Shown: positions 1 to 12,460, counted from the stretch's first letter. The stretch: 64,000 bases of DNA from Ephydatia muelleri (GCA_013339895.1 JABACO010000006.1:5064084-5128083); one strand, 5' to 3'. Numbers and translations: made by a program. The notes: a model not told the origin generated them from the sequence alone.

Positions 1-764
1 CCAAGTCATGTGGTATAACAATTTCTTTTCCCCCAGCTTCCCCTTTTGTGCAAGGACAACAAACAATTCAACTACAAAAACGTAACAACCCAGACTGCTT
101 TCATAACAATCTAAATGCACAAAAGACACCACACACTTATAAGCAAACAATTCATTACCTCTTAATTATAAATACGAAAAAAGATCATAAAAAGATATGG
201 AATAGCTGAATGGAAAATGCCTCACTCAAGCCTGCCTAAGCAAGCTCCCGGTTACTCTAATACCTTTGGCATGCAGACAGTGAGCAGAACCACATGCACT
301 CACCAACTGCACACACGCATAGTAACTTTGGCACTGAGAAGGTGGGACATCATGACATACATTTCCTAAGAGCTCCTGGGCTCATAGCACACTGAAGCAC
401 AGAGAGTGACTAAAGGAGGTTTCCAAATGACACAGGTCCCTACCAGGTCCCCACAACATCCCCATCTCAAATCCAATACAGATTACAGCGTAATACATGG
501 CGCAACTATACAAGGGGAGAGTAAACATGGCGCATTGTAAGGTTGTAAGTGCCCACGGGCCAAATTAAGTGCCACAAAGGAAGGATTCACACATACATAG
601 CGTCCGGGGCACTTAAAAGAATCAGTCAGCTGCCCCAGTGTTTCACCACAGTACAGCCAAGGTATACATGCTGCATGACCAATCAACAGGAAAGTTATTG
701 CCTTCGGAACACTACTCCCCCCCCCATGCCTTCATGTACATGATCACGCAGCATAGAGAAGGCA

Positions 765-1908
765 TCAGGTGCAGTGGATGGAACCCTGCATCATTACTTC
801 TACCCCCGTTTTCTGCATTCTATCCGACACTCGCTGAAATGAGTGACTTACAGGATCCTCATCCACTTTCGCCTGAGATGCAGACGGTTTAGGTGCTGGT
901 GGCTTCACATTGAATGATCCCAGCTCTGCGTAGTGAAGCTCAGGCTTCAGGGCGGATTAACAACAACAACAACAACATAAATAATAATAATAATAATAAC
1001 AAATCAGTGCATTAAAAAAAAAAGCAAACATGACACATCACAATCCATGGAGTGGACATAGACTAGTATGTGCGTGGGTGTGTGGGTATAGGAATGTGTG
1101 AGCTGTGCAGTCGTAAGGAGCAGACAATGAGGAGGGTAAATGGACCGTGGGATCAGCTCTGCCCATCAGTTTGGCCACCTGCTTACAAAGCCCACGGTTT
1201 CTATTCTAAAAATGTGCAATGCAACTATTCTTTACATCATTTGATAACAAAGCCTTACATACAAGCATCCTCCAGACGAACTCATAATTTTTCAACACAA
1301 CACTTAAAACTACAGATTAACTCCACCACACAATGCATAACAAATCAACCAAATACTCTAAATAAAGCACACTATACCTTTTCGTTGGGCGGCATCTCAT
1401 CACCGAGGTCAACATCAACCTCTTCCACCTTCACACCCTTACTGAGTGCACCACAGAGAGAGATACATATGAGACTACACCCACATCACAATACTCTCGA
1501 AACAACGCCATGCTTAATCAACATCAAACCAAACATTATAGTTGCATAGACCTCAGAATGATAGCCGTACTCAATAGAGACTGGAATAGGTGCTCTTATC
1601 TATTTATTTCTTCTGCTTCAGTTTTTTGTTTTACACCATTCATTCCGTGTGACCCGTTTCAGAAATGCCAATCAAGATACATACCCTAAATAGCAAAGCT
1701 GTCAAAACTGTCAAAACCATCTGGAACCAAAATCCCAAAGTGCACAGCAGAGACACATAACATGATCGTCACGGCACACGTCCATTAATACTAGTACATG
1801 CAGTCACTGCCTCCAAGACCACATAACATTACTTACTTCTCTATGTTGTAAGTGGCCCCTGGAAAGCAAAAAAGAAATTGTCATTGCAATGTTGAGGAAA
1901 AAAACAGC

Positions 1909-1970
<62 letters not shown>

Positions 1971-1977
1971 CACACAC

Positions 1978-2038
<61 letters not shown>

Positions 2039-5000
2039 CGTACGCATTATTGACGACAAACAGTCCTGTGCTAGAAAAAAAAAAACCAATGCTCTCACAC
2101 ATTCCCATTGGCATGCATTCAATGCCATGGATTGGAGATTATATTCTGCGCAGCAAGACACAATTCCAACAATTCTATGGACCAATCTTTGCAGCCGTCA
2201 AAACCAAAAAAAAAGAAATAAAGAAAAGGGACATTCTTTAATAAAGAGCATCCATCAACATACAGTAAGAATATTTCAATCACCTGACCCCACTCACCAC
2301 CATCAGCACCACCTGACCCACTCACCACCACCAGCACCACCTGACCCACTCACCACCACCAGCACCACCTGACCACACTCACCACCACCAGCACCACCTG
2401 ACCCCACTACCACCACCTGACCACACTCACCACCACCAGCACCACCTGACCACACTCACCACCACCAGCACCACCTGACCACACTCACCACCACCAGCAC
2501 CACCTGACCACACTCACCACCACCAGCACCACCTGACCACACTCACCACCACCAGCACCACCTACCCTCCACACTCACCACTTAGCCTCCACACTAACCT
2601 CTGCGGCGAAGTAAAAGGACGACAACTACAATGACAATGGCCAGAACAAGAACTCCAACAATAGCTCCAAGAACACCTCCAGCAATTGGTCCTGTACTGC
2701 TTCCATTCTGAGCTGCAAGAGTTGCAAAATATTATTTTTCCTGCCATCAAACAAATCAAATTTCTACCTGAAGTGGATGGCGATGTTGGTGGTGTAGATG
2801 CTGTATAAGTAAATGCAACGATAATAAAACTTAGAGGATTAGACAGTGCACCTCACTCACTACATGCACACCTGCTAGTGACGACTGTACAAATTAATTC
2901 TTTGTATCTACATGTACTTCATCCCTATCATTATGCTAGTTGTCATCAACCCTACACCCCCGTAGCCCTCTCCCTCAGAGCAATCATATGCTTCCCCACC
3001 CCCCATTAAGACAGAATAGACACAAGTTTTAAATTCATGAGACTCACATTTTGGTGGCACCTTTATGCCGGCAGGGTCAGAGATGCCATACACATTACTG
3101 GCATATACACTGAATAAATACGTGACCCCATCTTGTAGACCAGTGACCACTACGGTGACCTTTGTACCACTAACATAGCTTTGGAATGGAAAGGATTGGT
3201 TCACATAGGGATCAGATGATACCACAGTGAATGCAAATGAACCAGTTGTTCCGGCTCCTGAAGATGGGACACTTAACATCAGGTCAACCGATTTGGGTCC
3301 ATACGTGAAAGTGGGATATATTTTAGGAGTAGGAGGAATTCCTGCATGGCAGAGAATGATATGCACAGGCTTAATACATGTACAAATACCACTTTACCTT
3401 CACTAATGGTAACTTGCCCACAGAGACTTGTACTGGTGCCAACCTCATTTGTGACATTGACTTGAAATGCATATGAAGCAGTGGCTAAAAACTGTCGCAT
3501 AATAATAGCTGATGTGGCATCAGGTGAGACAACAGCTTGGGTATCTTCAAACCCAATTCCACCTGTGCCAGCTTGTGTGTATCCAATCCGAATGGCTGTC
3601 ACTGGTCTCCCACCATCATAGCTAACGATCCATGAGACACTGACTGTGCCCAAACTAGCAGCTAGTGGACTGCATATCACAGTTGGTACTGAAGTGGAGA
3701 ACACAATTAATAAGTGCCCACTGAACCACACAGCCACATATTCTCACCATCAGGGGCTGTGCTAAGGATCACCATGTCACTTGGACTGCTCACAGCTTCT
3801 GTGGTCCCTATGATACTGACAGCATACACCGTGATGGTGTAATTAAGGCCAGCCTTTAGCATGTCAATGATAGCAAATGTCTGGCTGGCTGGCCAACTGG
3901 TTGTGTGGTTTGTCGGGTCACGAGCTGATACTGCTGCAACTCTGTACATGGATACTGGAGGGACCCCACTACTTGTTGGAACTTGCCAACTCACAGACAC
4001 CTGGGATTTGGGGTTTGTGAGAGGGAGGAGGCCATTGGTCACATTTGGTGGAGGAGATGGTGGCACTATGAGAAGAAATGGTAAACTGCAATAAATCCAG
4101 CTTTAGGAAAGAAAGATCCTTACCAAGAACAAATAAGGATATGTTCACCACTACGGAAGAAAGTATTCCATTGGATAATATGCACATCCATGTTCCATTA
4201 CTGCTCCAGTCAACATTTGATATGTTTAGCTGGACATTGGAGGGGCCATTGTCTATAGAATATCTCCCACCACTGGTCACCACAGTCCCATTGCTGCTCT
4301 TCCACTGAACAGTAGGAAAAGGGTTACCTCTCAGGTTTGTACCACACTGGAGAGACACTGGGGAAGGCTGTCCTTGCACTGCTACAACTTGTGATCCAAC
4401 TGCTGTTATCACTGGCGCAGCTATGTACAAAGAAATCAGTACACAATAAATACAAATCATGTCTTATTAAATTGCAGTGCACATTTACATTGAACATTCA
4501 GGGCGAATGTGCCATTCGATGCCCCAAGAAATATTCCATTCAATCTAGAGTTTTCAGCAGTCAGCACATAGCTTCCACTGTTGGATTCTGACAGTCCACT
4601 CAGTGTCAAGTTAGGATGGTTGTATTTTATCTGAGCTAAGACCAATGTGCCATTCCCAGTAATGGTGAGTGTAGGAGTTGGGTATGGGGGAAGAGAGAGT
4701 GCATCTCCAATCTGGAAAGTAACTGAACCGTCCTTCAATCCATTGACTGTTCCCACTGTCTTGAGCACGGGAACCCCTGAAATCAAAGCGCATATATGAT
4801 ACTAACAAAGACTGTTGTCTTTAAGACACACTTACTGTAGATTTTAACTGTGAACGATGCTATCTGTCTAAGTACGCCCAAAACAAAAATACCGCATGAT
4901 ATAGTAGCTCCATCGAGAGCATTGGTCACGTTCAATAGGGTCAAGTTGGTTTGTCCAGTGCCCCCTACGGGCGATGGCTCTTGGCTCAACGCAAATATAG

Positions 5001-5322
5001 AGGACGATACAATGGTCTGTATGGTGCCAGTGCTATCTATAAGACTCCATTGCGTGTTCTGTTGAAACGCAGTGCCCGTTGTATTTGAAGATCCGTTACA
5101 CGTCATCGTGGGCCCCGGCTGATTCACGTCGTAAGAGAAGACGTACCCTGACGCCGGGTTAGAATACGGGTTCACGACACCTGATCCCTGAGCATTGGCT
5201 AAAGAAATGATGAATTTGGTAAATTGTCTACAATATTGACCTAACCAACCTGTAGAAATGGCTACGACTACAATAAAGAACACGCCGTATCCTCCCATCT
5301 TCTTCAAGTGAGAAACATCCAT
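765..5322 (-). CDS. Gene 1: Ig/FN3 transmembrane receptor with ITIM-like tail (13 exons)
   Basis: Predicted single-pass cell-surface receptor of 756 residues. Exons, read from high to low coordinate: 5322-5250, 5198-4836, 4776-4489, 4420-4124, 4065-3748, 3688-3398, 3341-3048, 2800-2768, 2712-2599, 1858-1837, 1441-1378, 944-852, 785-765. Every junction is GT-AG and the sum (2271 nt) stays in frame. Domains: signal peptide (1-25), Ig-type domain with Cys pair (25-146), cysteine-less Ig-type domain (146-241), C2-type Ig with Cys/Trp/Cys (242-340), three FN3 domains (341-446, 447-543, 544-641), Ser/Thr/Pro linker, membrane helix (about 662-687) followed by Arg-Arg-Arg, and a 66-residue acidic tail. 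Domain exons are phase 1-1. The tail carries TYNIE (Tyr694) and LHYAEL (Tyr724), the latter matching the ITIM consensus. N-glycosylation sequons are frequent. The start is the first Met; a second Met eight codons later is also possible. The last exon (785-765) is the weakest call. Ligand unknown. Confidence 0.82.
852..944 (-). CDS. Gene 1 cytoplasmic exon with ITIM-like motif
   Basis: A 93-nt phase 0-0 exon of 31 codons. It encodes [11 protein letters not shown] followed by a Lys/Pro/Ala-rich stretch. LHYAEL matches [SIVL]-x-Y-x-x-[IVL], the consensus that recruits SH2-domain phosphatases in vertebrate inhibitory receptors. The donor is a strong GTAAGT; the acceptor CTGAAG follows a T-rich tract. 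Inhibitory signalling is inferred from the motif only. Confidence 0.7.
1837..1858 (-). CDS. Gene 1 microexon (22 nt)
   Basis: A 22-nt exon with a strong acceptor (GCTTTCCAG) and donor (GTAAGT). It adds GATYNIEN to the tail and is the only piece I found that bridges the phase 1 end of the membrane exon to the phase 2 start of exon 1441-1378. Its size makes it easy for gene finders to miss. Confidence 0.6.
1913..2040. repeat. (CA)n microsatellite
   Basis: About 128 nt of nearly uninterrupted CA dinucleotides with a few CG interruptions. It lies in the gene 1 intron between the membrane exon and the microexon. ORFs across it are artefacts of the repeat. Confidence 0.97.
2280..2575. repeat. 30-bp minisatellite in gene 1 intron
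   Basis: About nine to ten copies of a unit around CACTCACCACCACCAGCACC with ACCTGACCA between copies. It starts just below the donor of the gene 1 membrane exon (2599) and may be length-polymorphic. Confidence 0.93.
2599..2712 (-). CDS. Gene 1 transmembrane exon
   Basis: This exon encodes a short Ser/Gly stretch, then about 25 uninterrupted hydrophobic residues rich in Val, Leu and Ile, then Arg-Arg-Arg at the cytoplasmic face. The acceptor is TTGCAG and the donor GTTAGT. Phase 1 on both sides matches the neighbouring linker exon (2800-2768) and the 22-nt exon 1858-1837. It fixes gene 1 as a type I membrane protein. Confidence 0.85.
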
Positions 5323-5478
5323 CCTGCACTGAACGTAGGGCTAAAAATAGAACCGCTCCTATCCTGGAACGCGTGAGAGATACGTCCCGAGGTGGATCCA
5401 AGGTACGACAGTCTGGGACGGGGCTGGACCCTAATATAATGCAGGCCCGCTGGTTCTTTACCTATATCAGTATTCGGA

Positions 5479-5499
5479 GTTTATATACAAAATCACGTG
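5479..5499 (-). promoter_or_regulatory. Possible TATA box and E-box upstream of gene 1
   Basis: On the minus strand GTATATAAAC lies about 160 nt upstream of the gene 1 start codon, next to the palindrome CACGTG (5494-5499). Spacing is plausible for a core promoter with a short 5' leader. No transcript evidence. Confidence 0.25.
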
Positions 5500-6480
5500 C
5501 CCAGTATGAAATGTCACCATGGTAGGGTCGCAAAAGAAGACAAGGTGACGTGCGAGTAACGTAATGTGTTCTGGTCCTGGTCTTACAGCCATTAGGTGCG
5601 ACAGTTTACCAAGATCGAGTAGCTACTTTGTGTTGTTGCATTAGGAAATAGACTGCTCACCGTAGCTCTCCCACGTTCGTAGAAGATATGCTTGGTGAAG
5701 GTGTAGTATACTCGCGAGCTAAACATCTGCCTAAACTCCACTTACGCAGGACTCAAATAATGAAAAGCCGTATATACCAACCAACAGACATACTGAGTAA
5801 CCATCTTTACCTAGGCCTATTCGACCGCATACGATCGTATCCTGGTCAGGATGCGTTTTTGAAGCATAATCTTGTGCATCCTAGAACAACTTAAAACCAT
5901 AAATACTAGAGTAGATGTACTACAACCCCTTCGCTCGCAAGGGTGAAATCAGAGATAATTTATATACTATCTCTGGTGAAATCAGAGGGTATGCAAATTA
6001 CGCTATTTTTCTAAATATTGTGCTCCCCCCTCCCCTTTGAATGTGTTCAGTTCCGTGGAGAAATACTACCTATTCTCAGTGGTTTTTTTGTTTGTTTGTT
6101 TGTTTGTGTTTCTTATTAATCATACACTAGTATTGAAGAATACATAAATGCATGAATACATGAACGTGTACATTATTATGTATTTATTTTTTTATTTTTC
6201 ACCTTTGACTTTATATATTCCTGCTCAATGTTACATCATCACAAAACACAAGTTCAGCTCTTATTAAACAAATGCTCAAGTTTTAGAACAGTTCAAAAGA
6301 TGCCTGTGACTTTGGCAGTGAATTGTGTATCGCCAGCCTAGCTATGACCTGCGCCAGAAATTTGATGCTTCTCTTTTTATTTTATTTTTTTATTTCATAC
6401 ATACAGATCGATAATAGACAAACGCAACAGCAACAACACAAAAACATTCAATTTGGTGCTGAACTTTTAACTGATTGTAG
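5500..6480. other. Gene 1 upstream region without recognised gene
   Basis: No convincing coding signal. It contains a short direct/inverted motif GGTGAAATCAGAG (about 5942-5986), a (TTTG)n tract near 6090 and AT-rich sequence. It probably includes promoter sequence of gene 1. Confidence 0.5.
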
Positions 6481-6610
6481 GACTGGTCCGTGGTCCATCT
6501 ACCTTTAGACAACTACACACCCCAATCAGTTAAAATGTAGTTGGTTCTATCGCGAAAATTGATGCAAAATCTAATTACCCCCAACGGGAACGTTTAGTCA
6601 TTCGCAAATT
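6480..6610. repeat. Dispersed repeat, copy 1
   Basis: This stretch resembles 46960-47100 in the same orientation: both contain GGTCCGTG, ACCTTTAGA, CCAATCAGT, AAATTGATGCAAA, TCTAATTAC and GTTTAGTCATT in the same order. No coding. Family not recognised. Confidence 0.6.
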
Positions 6611-7070
6611 AGTTTAGTCTCCCATTTATGTCATGGAAACGTTGGGATTTGGACCTACAGTGTATGTGATTTTTAAGCATTTCAAAGTGAAACCATTCGA
6701 ATTTGCAATAGGGGTTGTCACATCCAATCATCTCCTCCTCCTCTGGTCCTTGGCAATAACAAAATGGTCCTTCATTTGTGCATAAGGCAGAGGGTTGATG
6801 TACTGCAGAATAACTTAATGCATCTCTTGGTGATTTTGTGTACCAATTTCCTAATAATTGAGCTTTGGGAATGCCGAACCTATTGAATAAACGCATGTGC
6901 AAATCCAAAGATTTGAGGAGATAAATAATATTTACTTACTCGTTCGGTTGTAAAGAATTTGTCACCAATCTTCCAGGTTTGAACATCCCTAACCCAACCA
7001 CAAACGAGCTGGTTATACGCTTCGAGCAACTTTCGAGCTTTTTAAATTGCTTTCAAGTTACAAAAACAGA
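6609..7070 (-). pseudogene. PHD-finger coding repeat, copy 1
   Basis: Minus-strand frame with FCYCQGPEEEEMIGCDNPYC and then EWFHFE, the Cys4-His-Cys start of an ING-type PHD finger, which binds histone H3 tails. The expected Cys after EWFHFE is Met, and the closing WYCPxC is absent, so the finger is incomplete. A further exon-like stretch lies upstream (about 6950-7055), with NQLVCGWVRDVQTWKIGD and a GT donor. A second truncated copy sits at 25780-26040 on the plus strand, so this is a repeat family, probably transposon-borne. The outer edge at about 7070 abuts the Merlin-like element. Confidence 0.55.
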
Positions 7071-7071
7071 C

Positions 7072-8299
7072 GGCCCCAATGAATTTTAAATGAGCTTTAA
7101 CTTAATCAACAACAATCAACAACCAATTAACAGAAACATATGCCGCGCTCTCAAACGGTCCTGCGCAAAGGATGGCTTTTCAAGACGTTGGCTCAACGTA
7201 TGTAACATTTCAGACAATGTATTGTAGGCTAATGCCCCTGAGGATAGAGTCAAAGGCCTGTTCCCTGGTGGTGCCATACCTCTCCCCCACACATAAGAGC
7301 ACACAGGCAGTGTGTGCTCTTATGATGGGTAGTAGTGTGGTAGCATCCCTCGTGTCAACCATCTGCATGTAGCCTAGGGACGGTGTGTGTGAGGTGTCCA
7401 CCATCCCAAACACCCACTGCTTGTAGTCCGCATGTCTTCCTCGGTGGTACTGTACCAATACACACACTTGTCATTTTATTCTGTACAGTAGTACCTTAGG
7501 TTTATGCTTGAATAGGGACTCGTCTATCTGGACAATGACCCCGGGACCTCCAAGCATAAGAGGTCCATCATTTATAAGCCGTGTGGAGCACACCTCCCTG
7601 AACTATTGGTAGAAATCCACTGCCATGTTTAGCTATAGAGGAACCTTGGCACACTCAGCAGTGTCAGACACAGGGTTCTGGCGTGACCAGAAATGTAGCA
7701 GTATTACCAAGGTCTGTAGGGTCAGCTGGGACTTTGCAAAAAAAAAACTTCCACCGACCGACGTGTTTTGCAGGAGGAATATTGCCACACAACTCCATCC
7801 CTCACATCACTGTGAGTGCACTCGAGCATGGGTTTCTGATACCTCAATAAGAATGGGTATCTGGCATGAGCTACTTCTGCTAACCCACCATAACCCTCTC
7901 CTTTATGTAACCCATATAGTATACCCACCCTTGCACAATGTGTTCTGGACTGAACGCCCGCCCCTACCATTTAAAAACAAGTTCAAGACAATACCTTGCT
8001 CTTTTGTGTATCCACCATACACACATACACATGTGTCTTTTGTGTATCCACCATATACACATACACACATGTACATCCGTGTGCACACATGTACATCACT
8101 ACAGGGAGTATGTACACACATATCAACATCTTGAAAAGCCATCCTTTGCGCAATGTATATATAGTCTTAGATGACTAGGTTTGAAAGCGGAACACGTTGC
8201 ATGTATCCCAAGAATAACAGTAGAGTGTTTCTGTTCATTGTTTGTTGATTGTTGTTGATTAAGTTAATGAAATCAGCTCATTTAAAATTCATTGGGGCC
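7072..8299 (-). mobile_element. Merlin/IS1595-like DNA transposon, decayed, with long TIRs
   Basis: Perfect 25-bp inverted ends (GGCCCCAATGAATTTTAAAT...) continue as imperfect inverted repeats for over 100 bp, including GCGCAAAGGATGGCTTTTCA. Inside, minus-strand frames carry VQIDESLFKHKPK (about 7490-7540) and then GRHADYKQWVFG, VDTRDATTLLPIIRAH (7340-7460). These are hallmarks of the ISXO2/IS1595 transposase domain, seen in animals as Merlin elements; the first Asp of the catalytic DDE triad is present. The rest of the domain is missing, an in-frame TAG lies near 7600, and no matching target duplication flanks the ends. It is a dead copy. Confidence 0.65.
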
Positions 8300-9430
8300 A
8301 GGATGATCCAAAAATTCGAGCCTTGTTCACTGAGGAGAAGAAAGACAACAAGGATTGAAAGATGTGACTGCCCAAACCTCGACCTTTGACAAAGCTTTCT
8401 GAGATGGTGAAAGTGTCCCCATTAGGCACAAAGAGGTTGGGTAAGGCAGATTCCTGGCTCTCTGTTGTTCCTTCTCCAGGCTTGAATCTGCATCTAGATT
8501 GAATCTGCATCTAGATCCAGCTGAATGTCAGGTGGCAGTTAGGTGGTGGTTGGGTATAGAAACGTCAGGGGGGTTCCCTGTGCCCCTTTTGCCCTGTTAT
8601 ACGCTTAGATACCATGCTGCCTCCTGCAGGCATGGTGGAAATGGGGTTGCACGGCACAACCATCTGAGGGCCATCGTTGCTGCTAGTTTTTGTCATCATA
8701 CCCATCTCCCAGTGAAGGTGAAGTAGGAATAGGTTAGGCAGAGATCCTGCAGACATCCTTGTTTAGGGCGGGACAAAGGAAAACCTGCTACCTTTGACGT
8801 CACAGTTACGTCGTCCCTTTGTCATTCACATTAGACTGAGCATTGAGCTTATGAGGCAAAATGCACACACCTCCTTGCACATTGTGGGGAACAACAATAA
8901 TTTTATATTATTGTTTTATACATTTTGGTCACGGTAATGTGTACACATGTAAAATCATTGTATGCTGCAATAACCATTATTTATTAGAAGACAGTTGCAA
9001 TCTTATGACTATTTTTGTGATAAATGCAAGTAATTAACGGAATGATCTGAATTATGCACTGAGCGCAGAATGTTTTGGTTTATCATAGTTGTTGCAACCA
9101 CCTGCAAGCCTACATTAGTTGCAGCTGTGGAATGACCACCTCATCATAACTACACTTCTCATTGCAAATAAATTAAGAAAATGAAAAATGCATGTGTTTT
9201 GAATTGATTATCATTTGCAATCATCATGATAAATGATATCTTGTATTTTACGATTGTATGGACCATATCATATCATTCCAGTTTGTGATAATATTTGTGA
9301 ATGCAAAGTAGTTAAACAGAAGGGTCAGAGTAATGCACTGAGCACAGATGATTATCTTAAGAATTTTATCCTTTTATCATTGTTGCAACCATCGTGACAT
9401 GTTTCATTAACCAGCTACACACCTAGACAC
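8300..9430. other. Intergenic, no gene recognised
   Basis: One minus frame at 8289-8510 is weakly protein-like (NLFVPNGDTFTISESF) but matches nothing I know. The rest is AT-rich with repeated motifs around TGCAACCA and CAATCAT. A short run of TE origin cannot be excluded. Confidence 0.4.
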
Positions 9431-9470
9431 TCACACACACACACACATGCACATACACACATGCACACAT

Positions 9471-9518
<48 letters not shown>
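9425..9518. repeat. (CA)n microsatellite
   Basis: CA/CATGCA repeats followed by an uninterrupted (AC)n run. Confidence 0.95.
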
Positions 9519-9519
<1 letters not shown>

Positions 9520-9520
<1 letters not shown>

Positions 9521-10500
9521 GAGCATGAGTATTAACGGACATGCCAGCACTAATGCATTATATTGCACATGTCAGTGGTGTAGGAACCATGAAGAGGAGA
9601 GTGACCATATAGAAACATTGGACCATTATTCAATGCTGACATAATGATTTAATTTATTGTTGAGCCTCAGGGCCAGACATGTACATCACCCTGGTCAGAA
9701 GCATCACTATATAGGGCAATATTATACATTTTCACATTTCGTTTAACCATGTACACCCACTCCTCCCCACACTTGATAATATACTCCAGACAACAGCTTA
9801 GCTAGCTTGAAGACTGAAATGTTACAAAATTGAAGTGTTGCTATAATTGGATTACTATCATGTTGTATGCACCATACAACATCTGTTGATGTACACGCTT
9901 ACATTACATAGGGTCTTGTGAAAAGACCCTACTAGAGTTGATGCATTTCATTAAAACTATAAAAGATATTAATAATAAAATTTCCATTTGTCACTCTTAC
10001 TCTCTAGAAACAAAAAATGATGAAGACATGACTGCAATGCTAACTGCAGCATTTCAAATGTACTGGAGCATTGCTAATGTCCATGAAAGTACTTCCCCCT
10101 CCCCCCCCCCCCCCCCCCCCCCCCCCGCCCAAAAAACAAAGGTACATGTATATTAGTTCTGCTTCTAAAGTCGATTGCAAATGGTTCCAGTTAAATAGTT
10201 GAGGGATCAGATGCTAATATCATGACATCTGGATGAATGAAGAATGGTGAACTACAGTTGAATAAGATCGATGCACATTGCCACAAACTAAAAACACTGG
10301 AAAAAAATAAAAGCCAGCTTTTCAAACTTGGTCGGTGCAGACAACTAGGCACCGGCCAAGAAAATGTACCCATCCATCATTTGCATCAGAAGAGGAACTT
10401 GCGGAAGCGGAAAAGTTTTCCTTGCAAATTTCAACTCTGAATCTGCTTCATTCATTGATCTCTGCAGAAAAGCAATGAAGTAAAGATAATGTGTGATTTT
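9520..10500. other. AT-rich spacer with poly-C tract
   Basis: No convincing gene. A run of about 28 C lies at 10099-10126. Several short frames have no recognisable domain. Confidence 0.5.
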
Positions 10501-10505
10501 TTAAT

Positions 10506-11672
10506 TCAGGATGCAATTATGTTTGTTTGTATAGACAAAGAATGATGTTGATACCATTGCACAAAAGCAAATACATGTGGTACTACATTCTGTCCTATGG
10601 TCAAGCAATGTTTGATGTAATATAGAACACGTCCAGGCCGAAGGTCAACGGTGTTGATGTCTACTTTTCCGTCTCTACGTACCACACCATGCTGCCAATA
10701 TGAAAGATGATCTTTTGGATTGGCTTTGTTGTGAACCGTACACATTGTTACCGAACTTCATTTTAGAATGTTTCTTGGCATAAAATTATATTTGCTGATA
10801 GTTTGCTGCTTGATTGTATAAAACTTTGTATGATTCGATTAAGTAGGCAATGGAAGATTCATCAAGAAAAATTTCATTACTAACGCCTACAAGGTCAAAT
10901 GGTTCAAGACAATGCCAAATCATTCTATTTACCCTCGCATGCAGGCAACCTAGATGCAGTCTGAATTTCCAGATGTGACATAGAATTTTGAGCAAGCATG
11001 TCATTGAGAGTTCCAACAACTGCAGCTGTTTGGTCTAACTCCTGTACAATTGAATGGGCAGTGTAGCTTTCATCTCTTATATGTAACTTGCTTATTTCCA
11101 TTTCTTGAACAAAATGCCTCATTAACTGTACTTCAATAGACCTGTTGTTAGTTCTATAGCTACCCAAAATACCATTGTACCTTTCGAATGAAAATAACCA
11201 GAATGCATAGACTGGCCCATAGTCCAAAATGCAGTTCAAGATATGCACGTGCATGTTAGGCGTAACCTTATCCCTACCATACAGCTGCTGAAACTGCTTG
11301 CAGAACTGCAATAGTAACTTGTGTCCCTCCCCATAGCATCATTAATATTCAGCATAGGGGAAACTAGGATGTTGCATGCTTGTACAAATAGGTACCAGCA
11401 CTCAAGATGCTCCTGCTCTAGGACGCCATGAAGGGCATACATAGAAAAAACCATTGTCCATGTTTTCCATTGGTCTGCTGTAAAAGAACTGAAGGATGAT
11501 GCAATTTTATGTGGGATTCTACCCATTGAAGAAGGACTTTCACACCTATCAACTTTTTCTTGCATCATCACATGAAACCTTTTAGGTATAATAGGCTCCA
11601 TATCATCTAGCCATATGTTCTTCATGATGTGCTTTGCTGTTCCAAGGAATAGGTTGTGCATGGGGTCAACTA
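10506..11672 (-). pseudogene. CACTA/EnSpm-like transposase C-terminal region, frameshifted
   Basis: Minus-strand coding traces in order: DPMHNLFLGTAKHIMKN (near 11650), FTADQWKTWTMVFS and HLECWYLFVQACNIL (about 11370-11480), then LDYGPVYAFWLFSFERYNG (about 11190) and a C-terminal GRVLYYIKHCL (about 10620). This order is characteristic of the tnp2/DUF4218 proteins of CACTA-type DNA transposons (recognised from memory). At least two frame changes break it, and the catalytic N-terminal part is not visible. An intron acceptor precedes DPMHN (TTTTCATATAG). Termini not identified. Confidence 0.65.
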
Positions 11673-12091
11673 TATGAAAACGAACACAATCAAAATATTA
11701 ATATTAATATAAAAATGTACGTGCTGATACAAATTCCTCACAGTGTTTGCAATATCGATACAAATGCTTCCGATCCATTCTACACAGACGCGAAGATTTT
11801 TCAAAAATACGCGTACATCTAAACACGTCAGAAAATTCAGACCAGGGTTGCCGAAGGCCAGCGGGCCTGTCAGGCCGGCCTGACAGGCCAGGGGCCTGGC
11901 CTGACCTGTCAGGCCAGGGGTCTAGCCTATCAGGCCGGACCACGCCCACCCTAAGCATCGTGCAATTTGTTAGGCGGGCTTCTGATTGAAAACTCAATTA
12001 TCAACTATTATTACTTTTATTGACGTCAAATGGTGCATATAAATCCTTGATTCCTAATTACATTTTTATATTTTGTCAACTGCAATCATAT

Positions 12092-12460
12092 TCAGTATAC
12101 ACAAGTATTATAATATCTTATTACGGAGGATTTGATGCATCCAATAAATACGAAGTAGTGAAATGACTTTACACATTCACCAAATGCACGATGCATCTTT
12201 GCTGCATCTGTTGTGAGCGAAACAGAACTGGATTGCTTCAGCTTGTCCTTCAACTTGAACATCATATCCTCATACAACTCATCTATCATTGTGGGGACCT
12301 TTGTCCTGCCAGGCATCTTAAAGGAACCTCTTGAAATGCATGCAACAAATTCACTGAAAGTTAGACTGCCAGCAAGATCTGGGGGAAGTAAATTTTCGTA
12401 CCATGCATGTGCTCAGAGTTTCATGCCTTTGTCCTGCTCATTTTTTGTGAGAGGCGGGAT
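12092..12460 (-). pseudogene. hAT transposase internal fragment
   Basis: The frame has LTFSEFVACISRGSF, then PGRTKVPTMIDELYEDM and SVSLTTDAAK. This resembles the hAT region where a proline-containing motif and a Leu/Tyr helix precede the first catalytic Asp (LTTDxW; here LTTDAA). It is separated from the BED-finger frame by a frame change and ends before any further catalytic residue. Confidence 0.65.

Noticed and set aside
483-686. Possible further tail exon of gene 1 (FKCPGRYVCVNPSF)
   Set aside because: Protein-like in places, but no splice pair connects it in phase and the chain already reaches a stop at 765.
1804-2240. Val/Cys and Thr/His repeat frames
   Set aside because: Translation of a (CA)n microsatellite in an intron.
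9447-9644. His/Thr-rich frame starting in a CA repeat
   Set aside because: Start and first third come from the microsatellite; the rest has no features.
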